Shown piece after piece: positions 23,883 to 32,661 of a stretch of DNA of 64,000 nt. The translations under genes were made by a program, and so were the position numbers. The notes beneath the pieces are model-generated. The model made no database searches. It was not told where the DNA came from and was given only the letters and a program-made list of their open reading frames with translations. Each line of letters begins with the position of its first letter. Position 1 is the first letter of the stretch. The stretch comes from an uncultured Bacilli bacterium (lineage in GTDB: Bacteria; Bacillota_I; Bacilli_A; RF39; UBA660). The stretch lies in the NCBI GenBank assembly GCA_910584655.1, contig CAJUBJ010000002.1, positions 186,001 to 250,000 on the forward strand. Direction: 5' to 3'.

Positions 23883-26486
23883 TTAAACCTTCTTTCTTAA
23901 ACGATATATTAATTTATATATTTCATATACAATTATAATAATAAATGATAATAATAATAGTTCATCAATTAGTATAAATGGTAGTGGAGTTACTTTTAAG
24001 AACATAGCAGTAGCTGGTATTTCAGACATTATAATTTGAAGAATAATTGAACCTATTACTGTTATTATAACAAAAGGATTATCTAATAATGATTCTTTAA
24101 ATACTGAGCGTTTTTCACTACGACAATTTAAAACATTTATATTTTGAATAAATACCATTAACATCATTATTACTGAACGAGCTGTTGTTATATCATATTG
24201 CTTGTCCATCATATATTTCCAAGTACCAAATACAACAGCACTTATAGTTATACCTAAAATTAATACTTCAATCATTAAATCTTTAGAGAATAATGACTCT
24301 TTAGTATCTCTTGGCTTTTCTTTCATTATATTTTTTTCAGCTTTTTCGAAAGATAAAGCAACGTCTTGCAAACCATCAGTAACTATATTTAACCATAACA
24401 ATTGAATAGCTAAAAGTGGGATATCGTATCCAAAAGCAATTGATAACAAGAAGAAGCAAACTTCTGCAAAACCACATCCGAGTAAAAATAGTGTTATTTT
24501 ACGAATATTACTATATGCTGTTCTTCCCTCTTTTACTCCTGAAACAATAGATGTAAAATTATCGTCTGTTACAATCATAGATGCTGTTTCTTTAGCAACA
24601 TCAGTTCCACTTCCCATTGCTATTCCAATATTAGCAGATTTTATTGCTGGAGCGTCATTTACTCCATCTCCTGTAACGGCCACAAATTCTCCTTGTCTTT
24701 TAAAAGAATTAACTATTTCTAGTTTATCGATTGGGGTTACACGTGAGAATACTCTAATACAACTTATAAATTTATCAAATTCTTTTTCACCCATTGCACG
24801 ATATTTTTCAATATCAGCTCCAGTGGCCACCTCTGATTCTTTTGTACATAAACCTAATTCTTTAGCAATAGCAAATGCTGTTAGGGGATGATCTCCTGTT
24901 ACCATTACAACTTTAATTCCAGCATCGCCACATTCTTTAAGTGAACTTTTTACTTCTTTTCTAATTGGATCTATAAAAGCTACTAATCCTGTAAAATTTA
25001 ATTTTTTAATATCTTTTTCTGTTGTTCCGTTTACTTTACCATCAGCTATTGCAATAACACGATAGCCTTTTTTAGTTAGTTCTTCATTTTGTTCATAGTA
25101 TTTTTGATTTTCTTCTGAAAAAGACATTACTTTTTCTAAAGACCCTTTTACTGTACAATATATTTCACCATCTTTTTTGTAGAATACTGCAGAATACTGG
25201 TTTTCTGATTCGTATGGAATTCTTTCGATTATTTGTGGTTTATTATTAATTTTTAATTTTGATGCTAAGCTTAAAAAAGCTATATCTATAGAGTCACCAA
25301 AAGATTCCCATCTATTCTTTTTATATTCTAAATGCGCTTCGTTATTTAAAGCACCTAACATGGCAATATATTCTGCATTTTCTAAAGCAGCATTTCCTAC
25401 AGGAGTTACTTTACCATCGTTATTATATCCTGTTCCTGATATTGTAAATGTTTCGCCTGAAGGTAAAACTATCTCCTTTGCAGTCTGTTCATTTACAGTA
25501 AGGGTTCCTGTTTTATCTGAAGCTATTACTGTACAACTTCCAAGTGATTCTACGGCATTTAACTTCTTTACAATCACATTTTTCTTTGCCATTCTTTTTG
25601 AGGCAATAGTTAAAGCCATTGTAAGAGCTAAAGGTAGTCCTTCTGGCATAGCAGATACAGATAATGCGATTACACATAAGAAGATTTCGTTAGCAGCATA
25701 TCCTTTGTATAATAGGACAATTGTTGTAATTATTGCTATTATTATAATTATTATACTAATTTGTTTTGAAAACTTTTCTGTTCTTATTGTTAATGGAGAT
25801 TTTTCTTCTTCAGTATTAGTTACTTTGTCAGCTATGTGACCTATTTCAGTATTTATACCAGTTGCTACTACTACGGCACGAGCACGCCCCGTTGTTACAG
25901 CCGTTCCAGCATAAATCATATTTTTTCTTTCAGCAAGTGGTGTTTCGCTTGGTAAAACACTACTATTTTTTACAACATTTAGACTTTCTCCAGTAAGAGC
26001 TGATTCGTCTACTTGAAAATTATGACATTCAATAATTCTAGCATCAGCACTGATTTTGTCGCCACTTTCTAAAACTAGAATATCACCTACAACAATATCA
26101 CTAGAGCTTATTTGCATTTCTTGTCCATTTCTTATTACACGCGCTGTGACTTTAATCATATTAATCAAACTTTCAGCATCTTTACGCGCTTTCCATTCTT
26201 GATATGTTCCCATTAAAACATCTATCAGAATAATAAAAATTAGAGCGATAGCATCGATTACTTCATGAGCAACAAATGATAAAATAACTGTTACAACAAG
26301 AATTATCTCAATAGGATTCTCAAATTGAGATATAAATAATTTGAAAATACTATCTTGCTTTTTCTTTGGTAATTCATTTTTACCATTTTTTTCAAGGTAA
26401 TCTTTTGCTTCAGCAATAGTTAATCCCTTTTCATCTGTATTGAAGTATTTTAGTACTTCATCTTTTTCTTTATCATAGAATTTCAT
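23883..26486 (-). CDS. P-type Ca2+-transporting ATPase (P2A/SERCA-like)
   Basis: An 867-aa pump, typical length. Order: cation-ATPase N domain, TM1-2, actuator domain with ESALTGES (161-168), TM3-4 with SVSAMPEGLP, phosphorylation site DKTGTLT (Asp324), nucleotide domain with KGSLEKVM, hinge VTGDGVNDAPAIKSANIGIAMG, and TM5-10. Ca2+-site residues can be located by comparison with SERCA: Glu in PEGLP, Glu in TM5 (GFAEVCFF) and Asn-Thr-Asp in NIVTDGL. Ca2+ export is the best guess; Mn2+ is possible. An uncatalysed relative occurs at 32624-33895. Confidence 0.92.
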   Translation of the reverse strand: MKFYDKEKDEVLKYFNTDEKGLTIAEAKDYLEKNGKNELPKKKQDSIFKLFISQFENPIEIILVVTVILSFVAHEVIDAIALIFIILIDVLMGTYQEWKARKDAESLINMIKVTARVIRNGQEMQISSSDIVVGDILVLESGDKISADARIIECHNFQVDESALTGESLNVVKNSSVLPSETPLAERKNMIYAGTAVTTGRARAVVVATGINTEIGHIADKVTNTEEEKSPLTIRTEKFSKQISIIIIIIAIITTIVLLYKGYAANEIFLCVIALSVSAMPEGLPLALTMALTIASKRMAKKNVIVKKLNAVESLGSCTVIASDKTGTLTVNEQTAKEIVLPSGETFTISGTGYNNDGKVTPVGNAALENAEYIAMLGALNNEAHLEYKKNRWESFGDSIDIAFLSLASKLKINNKPQIIERIPYESENQYSAVFYKKDGEIYCTVKGSLEKVMSFSEENQKYYEQNEELTKKGYRVIAIADGKVNGTTEKDIKKLNFTGLVAFIDPIRKEVKSSLKECGDAGIKVVMVTGDHPLTAFAIAKELGLCTKESEVATGADIEKYRAMGEKEFDKFISCIRVFSRVTPIDKLEIVNSFKRQGEFVAVTGDGVNDAPAIKSANIGIAMGSGTDVAKETASMIVTDDNFTSIVSGVKEGRTAYSNIRKITLFLLGCGFAEVCFFLLSIAFGYDIPLLAIQLLWLNIVTDGLQDVALSFEKAEKNIMKEKPRDTKESLFSKDLMIEVLILGITISAVVFGTWKYMMDKQYDITTARSVIMMLMVFIQNINVLNCRSEKRSVFKESLLDNPFVIITVIGSIILQIIMSEIPATAMFLKVTPLPFILIDELLLLSFIIIIVYEIYKLIYRLRKKV

Positions 26487-26586
26487 TTAGCACCATCTTT
26501 CTTTATGACATTATTCTATATATATTATTCTACCATAGTTTTATATTTGATACTATATTTTATGATTTATATGATTTTTAATTTAT

Positions 26587-26614
26587 AAAAAAAGTATACA
26601 GAAGTATACTTTTT
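26587..26614 (-). terminator. Intrinsic terminator of the heavy-metal exporter gene
   Basis: AAGTATAC and GTATACTT around a 4-nt loop (26592-26611), with flanking A and T runs. The stop codon overlaps it. Confidence 0.8.
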
Positions 26615-27455
26615 AGAATAATAATTCTATTGTTAAACCTACTACTACACCTATAAAATATATTATAGCTAAAATGTTTAAATTCTCTTTAATATCTTTG
26701 TTAGATTTAAATAATACTAAGATAGCTACTCCACTACCTGTTAAAAGGCCAGATATCATTGTTCCAAATGATAAAGCTCCTTTTAAATATAATTCAGTTA
26801 TCATTATGCTTGAACCACATGTAGGAATTAAACCGATTAGACTGCTTATAAATGGAGCGATAAGTGAACCTTTTAGAAATATTTTAGATAAATAATGTTC
26901 TCCTATATATTCAAATAAAATATTTAGAATAAAAGTTACTATGGTTAGAAATAATAATGTCTTTGTTGTATGAATAATACTTGATTTAATAATACTATGA
27001 TTATGATCACATCCGCAATGCTCATCATGACAAATATCATAATTTTCTTTTACTTTTGATTGTTTTTTTCTAAAAAATAAATCTATTAAATAACCAGATA
27101 TAAGACCTACTATAAATTTTATTAAGAAGATTGATAAAATAATCTTTAGAGGAGCTTTTTCAGAAATAAGAATTGGTAACATTTCATCACTTGTTGATAA
27201 ATATATTGCAATTAATGTTCCTAATGATATTATCCTAGTTATATAGAGGTTTGTGGCAATAACACTAAAACCACATTGGGGAATTAATCCTAAAGAACTT
27301 CCTAAGAATGGACCTAATTTACCAGATTTGCTTATTATATTTTTGGTTTTTTTAGTTAACTTATGCTCAATAGTTTCAATAATTAAAAATGCAATAAATA
27401 AGAATGGAAATAGTTTTAGGCTATCAAATAATGTATCAAGGATAATGTCTATCAT
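26613..27455 (-). CDS. Putative heavy-metal/manganese exporter (ArsP_2 family)
   Basis: A 280-aa membrane protein with two homologous halves. The repeated signature is GPFLGSSLGLIPQCGFS (48-64) and APFISSLIGLIPTCGSS (200-216), each with a Pro-x-Cys-Gly pair. Between them is a cytoplasmic loop rich in His and Cys (CHDEHCGCDHNH, 142-153), likely metal-binding. The family is annotated as a heavy-metal (arsenic or manganese) exporter; the substrate is not proven. It lies upstream of the P-type ATPase on the same strand but has its own terminator. Confidence 0.82.
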   Translation of the reverse strand: MIDIILDTLFDSLKLFPFLFIAFLIIETIEHKLTKKTKNIISKSGKLGPFLGSSLGLIPQCGFSVIATNLYITRIISLGTLIAIYLSTSDEMLPILISEKAPLKIILSIFLIKFIVGLISGYLIDLFFRKKQSKVKENYDICHDEHCGCDHNHSIIKSSIIHTTKTLLFLTIVTFILNILFEYIGEHYLSKIFLKGSLIAPFISSLIGLIPTCGSSIMITELYLKGALSFGTMISGLLTGSGVAILVLFKSNKDIKENLNILAIIYFIGVVVGLTIELLF

Positions 27456-27523
27456 TTATATCTCCCCTTTTTTTAGTTGTTTAACTCATTTAATTTTATA
27501 GTAATGAATATAAATAGTCAATA

Positions 27524-27543
27524 AAAAAACCAGTTTAAACTGG
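27524..27543 (-). terminator. Intrinsic terminator of the CmpB-like gene
   Basis: CCAGTTTAAACTGG (27530-27543) is a perfect palindrome adjacent to the stop. Its minus-strand T run is the complement of 27524-27529. Confidence 0.75.
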
Positions 27544-27544
27544 C

Positions 27545-28183
27545 TTATTTTCGATTCCATCGATTATTAAACATATTATTAAGATAATCTACTCCAAAAT
27601 ATTTATCTAATATTTCTTCATATTTATTAGTAGGAGGAATATTTTTTTCATAGTCTTTTCCTCTATCTATTGCTCCTAATGTAAGTAAGATATCAAAGAT
27701 TAAAAATATTATTGCAATTTTTATAAACTTAACACTATTTTTTTTATTAAATTTATCTATAAGCATTTTTAATTTGGGATATATTAATTTTATCCAGATA
27801 ATTCCTAGTAGGCCCCAAAACAATGAATATGGTAAACAGATACGACCATTTATATTAAATGGCTTTTTACTATAGTTCCATGCTACAAATCCTAAGGTAT
27901 GCTCCATTATAAAACTAGCAATATATTCTATTATAGATCCAGTTATAAAAGACAATGTAAATATTTCAAAATTTCTTTTCTTTATAGATTTGTATAAAAC
28001 GATAGTTAATAGGCTGGCACCAATTCCATATATTAGATTAAATGGACCGATTACAAGAGCCGAATGATTTATTAACATCTTTTTCTTTATAAGAGTCCAG
28101 ATACCCTCAACTATCCATCCAAATATACAACCAAATAAGAATATATAAAATATGTCATGAAAAGACAATTTTTCTTTTTCCAT
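27545..28183 (-). CDS. CmpB-type putative ABC transporter permease / membrane protein
   Basis: A 212-aa protein with five or six TM helices and signatures of the CmpB family (PF06541): FLFGCIFGWIVEGIWT, a GPFNLIYGIGA loop, GSIIEYIASFIMEHTLG, WNYSKKPFNINGRICLPYSLFWG. The family is called putative ABC permease, but no ATPase or binding protein is nearby and the function is unknown. An extended -10 TGCTATAAT lies upstream (28207-28215). Confidence 0.82.
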   Translation of the reverse strand: MEKEKLSFHDIFYIFLFGCIFGWIVEGIWTLIKKKMLINHSALVIGPFNLIYGIGASLLTIVLYKSIKKRNFEIFTLSFITGSIIEYIASFIMEHTLGFVAWNYSKKPFNINGRICLPYSLFWGLLGIIWIKLIYPKLKMLIDKFNKKNSVKFIKIAIIFLIFDILLTLGAIDRGKDYEKNIPPTNKYEEILDKYFGVDYLNNMFNNRWNRK

Positions 28184-28206
28184 TATAAACTCCCCAAACT
28201 GGTTAA

Positions 28207-28215
28207 ATTATAGCA
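28207..28215 (-). promoter_or_regulatory. Extended -10 promoter of the CmpB-like gene
   Basis: Minus strand TGCTATAAT, about 24 bases before the ATG, with TTGCGT 18 bases upstream as a weak -35. Confidence 0.4.
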
Positions 28216-28241
28216 CTACATTTTAATTTTACGCAAATCTA

Positions 28242-31200
28242 TCATATTTTTTTAGAACTCTTTATAGCAAAATTGCATGATAAGTTTTGAGATAAATTTT
28301 GATATTTATTTTGTTCTCTTTTAAATATATCTTCAATGTACTTTATATCTTTTTCTTTTTGGGCATTTGAAGTAAATTCTTTTATCACTTCTAAAAATGG
28401 TTTAATATCAAATTTACTAGCAAGATTATAATCATAGGTACGATATGCTGTATAATTATTTTCTAATCTTGTAAGAATATTTGAGTATATTGCTATTTCG
28501 TGGGTACGATTATATTTATTATATAATTGTTTTATCTTTCCTACTTCATTATTAGATATTTTTTCTTTATCTATAGCTATGATTGGAAGACCATTTTTAT
28601 TCCTTTTATTTTTAAATTCTTTACTTATAGTAAGGATTTTTTCAATATATGATGCATCTTCTAATCGACTTGCATCAATTAATAAATAATCTGGTTCTAT
28701 AGTAGGAATATTTGAATTATTGTAATTAGGCCTTATTGCATATTTATCAATGATAATAGTATTATTAATATCTCTAGTATTATCAATTAGTTCACGTGGA
28801 ATCATATATTTTTCTTCTATTGAATTTTTATTTTTTGTAATAAATTTATTTGACATTTCTATTATTGCGTCTTCTTTTAGTCCATCAAAACCAAATAAAT
28901 AATCTGTTTTAAATACTAAGTTGTCACTAGATATTAAACTTGTATTTATTCCTTTATTTAATTTATTTATCGTGTTATGCCATGCTAACATATAACTATT
29001 GCTATTTGCTAGTTCTTCTTCTATGTTAATATTGCATATTAGATATAGAAAGTCAGCTGGGGTTTGATAAATTTTTAAATTTTGACATAATTCAGTTTCT
29101 ATGTAAGATTTATTTACACAATATTTATTTTTTATTTCATAGTTATATATTTTACTATACATACTTTTTATTTTATTTTCTAAAGCAAATGATTCGTGCA
29201 TAGAAATAATTTTGTAATTAGAATCCATCTTTTTTAATTTTGATGGTTCTATATTCATTATATTCTTTAAACTATCAATAAATTCATATTCTTCTTTATA
29301 TATTTTTTTATCTATTCCATAGATACTATATTTATTTAAAAAGCTTTTAGCTTCTTCTAAAGATAGTTTAAAATGTTTTGCTATAAAGTATTCTTTTATT
29401 TCTTCATCTTTTCTACTGCTTATTATTAATTCAGTTAATTTTTTTTCTGTATTATTTTCATAATATTTTATATCATTATATGTACTAGCAGTATCTATAT
29501 AAAGAGGACGTTTTAATATTTTTTTATCACTATAATATCTAGGGATTAAGTATAATAAGTAATTAAATATATTAGTATAAACTTCTTTGTCAATATCTTC
29601 TTCACTTAATACAGATATCATTTTCGGAATATTTCCAATGTATTTACGATTTTTGCCTATTACAGAATTAAGAAATAATTTTAATGTTTCTAATATAGTG
29701 GTATTTAAATCAATATCATCAAAATCGTAGAATAGTGAGTTTATGATGTGTGATGATAATTTGAAGTTTTTATTTATTTCAGTAATAATTTCTTGAACTT
29801 GTTTATTTTTAGTTATTTGTTCAAGCATGAATAGTTTAAAATATGGTATTTTTTCATTTAAAAAGTTAAAGTCAATTGTATTTAATAAATATTGATTTCT
29901 GTTTAGTAATTTTTGATATGTATTATAAGTTTCTGAATCATATCTAAGAAGATATTTTATCATGTCATTGTTACAAAAATGTTTTTGTTCATCAAGAGTC
30001 AACATTGGCATTATATATGATACTAGGTTTGGATTATAGTTTTCAATTAAGTCTTTAGAATTAATAATAGATAATAGTTCTTTATTATTTTTTACAAGAT
30101 TAATAAGATTATATATGTTTTCTTTGTCATCACTTATTAGAAGCTTTGTTATAACTTTTTTGTCACTCAAAATATTTTTTATAAATTCATTATCTAATTC
30201 TTTAATTATTGAAATTATTATTTCAGAATCTAAACTTTTTAATTCTTCTATATTATTTAATAAATATTTTTTCAGATAATCATCTAATTTATATGTTTTA
30301 TCATTTAATAAAATTGAACGTATTTCTCCATTATCTGAGAATGGTTTGCGATAGTTGTTTGGAATGTTTTCAATTAATTTTACAATAACTTTGTTATTAT
30401 TGATTGGTTTAATATTAAGAATGAATCTTGTTTTTTCTTCTGGAGAAAATTTTCCTATTTCAAATAAGTAAATTAATGAATTATAGTTATGTTCATCAAC
30501 ACTATTATAAAGTTTATTAATCACTTCTTTATTTTTTAAAATTGCTTTTTTAAATGTTTTATTAACTAACATTATATTTATAATAGCTTGTAGATTAAAG
30601 ATTTTAATTTTTTCTTCACTTAAGTCTTTATATAATTCTGTTGGTAATGTTTTTACTATATCGGCAAAGTCGTAGTCATTTTCACATTCTAATTTTTTTA
30701 CTAATTCATTATATAAATGTGGTCGTGATTTAAATAATGATTCTACTTCTTTTTTATTTAAATATTTAATTAATTTTATATCATTATCAGTTGTTTTTTC
30801 TTTTTTATTTAAGATAATGTTTAAAACTATTTTAGTTGGTATTGAACTTAGAATGTAAGAATCAGTACAAGTTGATAGTATTTTTTTTATTGATTTATTT
30901 TTTAGTAGTTCTTCTTGTACTTCATTGTTTGTATCTTTTAAAAGATGAAATAGAACTTCTTCGTTATTAATGTTTGCTATTAATGAATTTACTTTATTTT
31001 TAGTTAGATATTTAAAAATTTTATTTTGATAATTGTAGTCTTTTGGTAATTTGCTAATATATATATTAAGAAACTTTTCATTATTTATTAAATCTTTAGG
31101 ATTATTATAACTATTAGCAAAATCATTTATGGCTTTAAATGAATAAACTGAGAATACACTTGTATCTTCTAATAAACGATTAATTGTTTCTTTTTTTAGA

Positions 31201-31682
31201 GTATTAAAACATAAACCACTTGTAATTAGATAGTTATCTATTTCAATATCATTTCTTAGTTGCTTTATTTCGTCTTCTGTTAAATCGCATAGAATGTCTT
31301 CTGATGATAATATTCTATCTTCTTTTATTATACTTTCTTTAAGTTTTCTAGACTTCATTAAAGTTAAGCGTGGCTTATTACAATTTGAAGTTAAAGAAGG
31401 TAGCATTGAACCATCAATATCAGTCTCATCAAGAATGTTTATAAAATCTTCTCTTTCGATTAATTCATTTAATTCTTCTACTAATTCAAATTTATTACAT
31501 AAGAACATATATATATAAATATATTGTTTTGTGTTTTGATCAAAATTAAATTTACTTGTAATTATTCTTTTGTTTATTTCTAAAATTATTTTTTCTATTA
31601 TATCTGAGTTATTTTTATTTTCTTCTAATGACTTAAGCAAAAATTCATTTTGAGGATTATTCAATATATCATCTAGTACCAT
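28242..31682 (-). CDS. Very large helical-repeat protein, unknown (1,146 aa)
   Basis: No family was recognised. The product is soluble and rich in Asn, Lys, Ile, Leu and Glu, with no TM, signal or P-loop. Residues about 150-700 look like an alpha-solenoid: units of roughly 30-45 residues with repeated phrases such as LFHLLKDTNNEVQEELLKNK and IIKELDNEFIKNILSDKK. The C-terminal 250 residues are different, with beta-strand-like blocks (PDYLLIDASRLEDASYI, GLPIIAIDKEK, HEIAIYSN) suggesting a separate alpha/beta domain. The ATG at 31680-31682 follows AAGGAG by 9 bases. It is the longest gene in the window and stands alone between its neighbours. Confidence 0.75.
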   Translation of the reverse strand: MVLDDILNNPQNEFLLKSLEENKNNSDIIEKIILEINKRIITSKFNFDQNTKQYIYIYMFLCNKFELVEELNELIEREDFINILDETDIDGSMLPSLTSNCNKPRLTLMKSRKLKESIIKEDRILSSEDILCDLTEDEIKQLRNDIEIDNYLITSGLCFNTLKKETINRLLEDTSVFSVYSFKAINDFANSYNNPKDLINNEKFLNIYISKLPKDYNYQNKIFKYLTKNKVNSLIANINNEEVLFHLLKDTNNEVQEELLKNKSIKKILSTCTDSYILSSIPTKIVLNIILNKKEKTTDNDIKLIKYLNKKEVESLFKSRPHLYNELVKKLECENDYDFADIVKTLPTELYKDLSEEKIKIFNLQAIINIMLVNKTFKKAILKNKEVINKLYNSVDEHNYNSLIYLFEIGKFSPEEKTRFILNIKPINNNKVIVKLIENIPNNYRKPFSDNGEIRSILLNDKTYKLDDYLKKYLLNNIEELKSLDSEIIISIIKELDNEFIKNILSDKKVITKLLISDDKENIYNLINLVKNNKELLSIINSKDLIENYNPNLVSYIMPMLTLDEQKHFCNNDMIKYLLRYDSETYNTYQKLLNRNQYLLNTIDFNFLNEKIPYFKLFMLEQITKNKQVQEIITEINKNFKLSSHIINSLFYDFDDIDLNTTILETLKLFLNSVIGKNRKYIGNIPKMISVLSEEDIDKEVYTNIFNYLLYLIPRYYSDKKILKRPLYIDTASTYNDIKYYENNTEKKLTELIISSRKDEEIKEYFIAKHFKLSLEEAKSFLNKYSIYGIDKKIYKEEYEFIDSLKNIMNIEPSKLKKMDSNYKIISMHESFALENKIKSMYSKIYNYEIKNKYCVNKSYIETELCQNLKIYQTPADFLYLICNINIEEELANSNSYMLAWHNTINKLNKGINTSLISSDNLVFKTDYLFGFDGLKEDAIIEMSNKFITKNKNSIEEKYMIPRELIDNTRDINNTIIIDKYAIRPNYNNSNIPTIEPDYLLIDASRLEDASYIEKILTISKEFKNKRNKNGLPIIAIDKEKISNNEVGKIKQLYNKYNRTHEIAIYSNILTRLENNYTAYRTYDYNLASKFDIKPFLEVIKEFTSNAQKEKDIKYIEDIFKREQNKYQNLSQNLSCNFAIKSSKKI

Positions 31683-31727
31683 AATGCCCAACTCCTTATT
31701 CTTTAATAATTATAACATTATTGATAA

Positions 31728-31752
31728 TAAAAAAAAAGGAATTTTATTCCTT
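31728..31752 (-). terminator. Intrinsic terminator of the MYG1-like gene
   Basis: AAGGAAT (31736-31742) and ATTCCTT (31746-31752) form a 7-bp stem with a 3-nt loop holding part of the stop codon. A minus-strand T run follows (complement of 31728-31737). Confidence 0.8.
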
Positions 31753-32661
31753 ATTTTCAAGAGCTTTATGTGCTAGCTTTATAGCATCGTCAAGGGTTTC
31801 AGCACAAGCTAAGAATCCTGTTGCATGAACAAATCTAGCTGTTTCGATATTTGATATTTTCACAAGTTCTTCATCATGCAAACCACGATAGCTTTTAGGA
31901 AAGTTGACTACTAGTTCTTTTGATTGTTCATTTATAGTCATTGGTTTTATATTGTATCCTCCTCTATTTGAAGGAAGAATAACAATTTTTATATTCTTCG
32001 CAATTTCTTTTTTAGAATTAAAGATTGCTTCAGAATATGGCATATATGTATCTAGTATTAAGATATTGTCTTTTACTTTATCTATATTTTCTTCAACTAA
32101 CTTACTTGCTTTTATTGTAGCATTTTCTTTTTTTATTAAATGATCAAAAATGATTTCAGCAATATTTACTGCTTCTTTAAAGTTTTCATTATTATCTGTT
32201 TCTTCATCCCAAGTGTTATTAAACATATCGATTATTTTGTCTAAGTCTAATAGTTTATAATCTGCATCTATTTTGGGGAATAATCCATTATCAATACCAT
32301 CTATTTGTTTTACTAAGTTTTCTTCAATTTTATGATAAAGTTTTTCTACATCTAGTGTGTTTATTTTTTTTAGATATTCTCGGCCATATTTTTCCCATAA
32401 TAAACCAAAAGAACAATATTTTATTTTGGAATTTTCACGATATCTTGCATTTGGGCCATGATGATCAAACTCACCAAATCCTATGTCATATATTATGGCA
32501 GTTGAAGATGCGGGAACATCTTTTACGGAAGCACGATACACGATAGGATTTTCTATTAACTTCGATAAAAACATAGTTGAAAACACATCATCTGGATGAA
32601 ATTTGCTATCATGTGTAATTAAATTAGCTTCTTCTATATTTTTTGTTATTTTTATGTTCAT
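31744..32661 (-). CDS. MYG1/UPF0160 family DHH-like hydrolase
   Basis: A 305-aa protein. The N-terminal metal motifs of the MYG1 family are visible: THDSKFHPDDVFSTMFL, YDIGFGEFDHHG and SFGLLWEKYG, with DGIDNG further on. The C-terminal part has LPSNRGGYNI and SYRGLHDEEL. Eukaryotic MYG1 is a 3'-5' RNA exonuclease with a DHH-type metal site; the bacterial role is not established. The ATG at 32659-32661 has AAAGGAAG upstream. Its first 38 bases overlap the preceding membrane protein gene, so the two are probably coupled. Confidence 0.88.
   Translation of the reverse strand: MNIKITKNIEEANLITHDSKFHPDDVFSTMFLSKLIENPIVYRASVKDVPASSTAIIYDIGFGEFDHHGPNARYRENSKIKYCSFGLLWEKYGREYLKKINTLDVEKLYHKIEENLVKQIDGIDNGLFPKIDADYKLLDLDKIIDMFNNTWDEETDNNENFKEAVNIAEIIFDHLIKKENATIKASKLVEENIDKVKDNILILDTYMPYSEAIFNSKKEIAKNIKIVILPSNRGGYNIKPMTINEQSKELVVNFPKSYRGLHDEELVKISNIETARFVHATGFLACAETLDDAIKLAHKALENKE

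Noticed and set aside
26487..26586. Manganese or other riboswitch ahead of the P-type ATPase
   Set aside because: The 126-base gap is AT-rich with no conserved riboswitch core; only a terminator of the upstream gene is visible.
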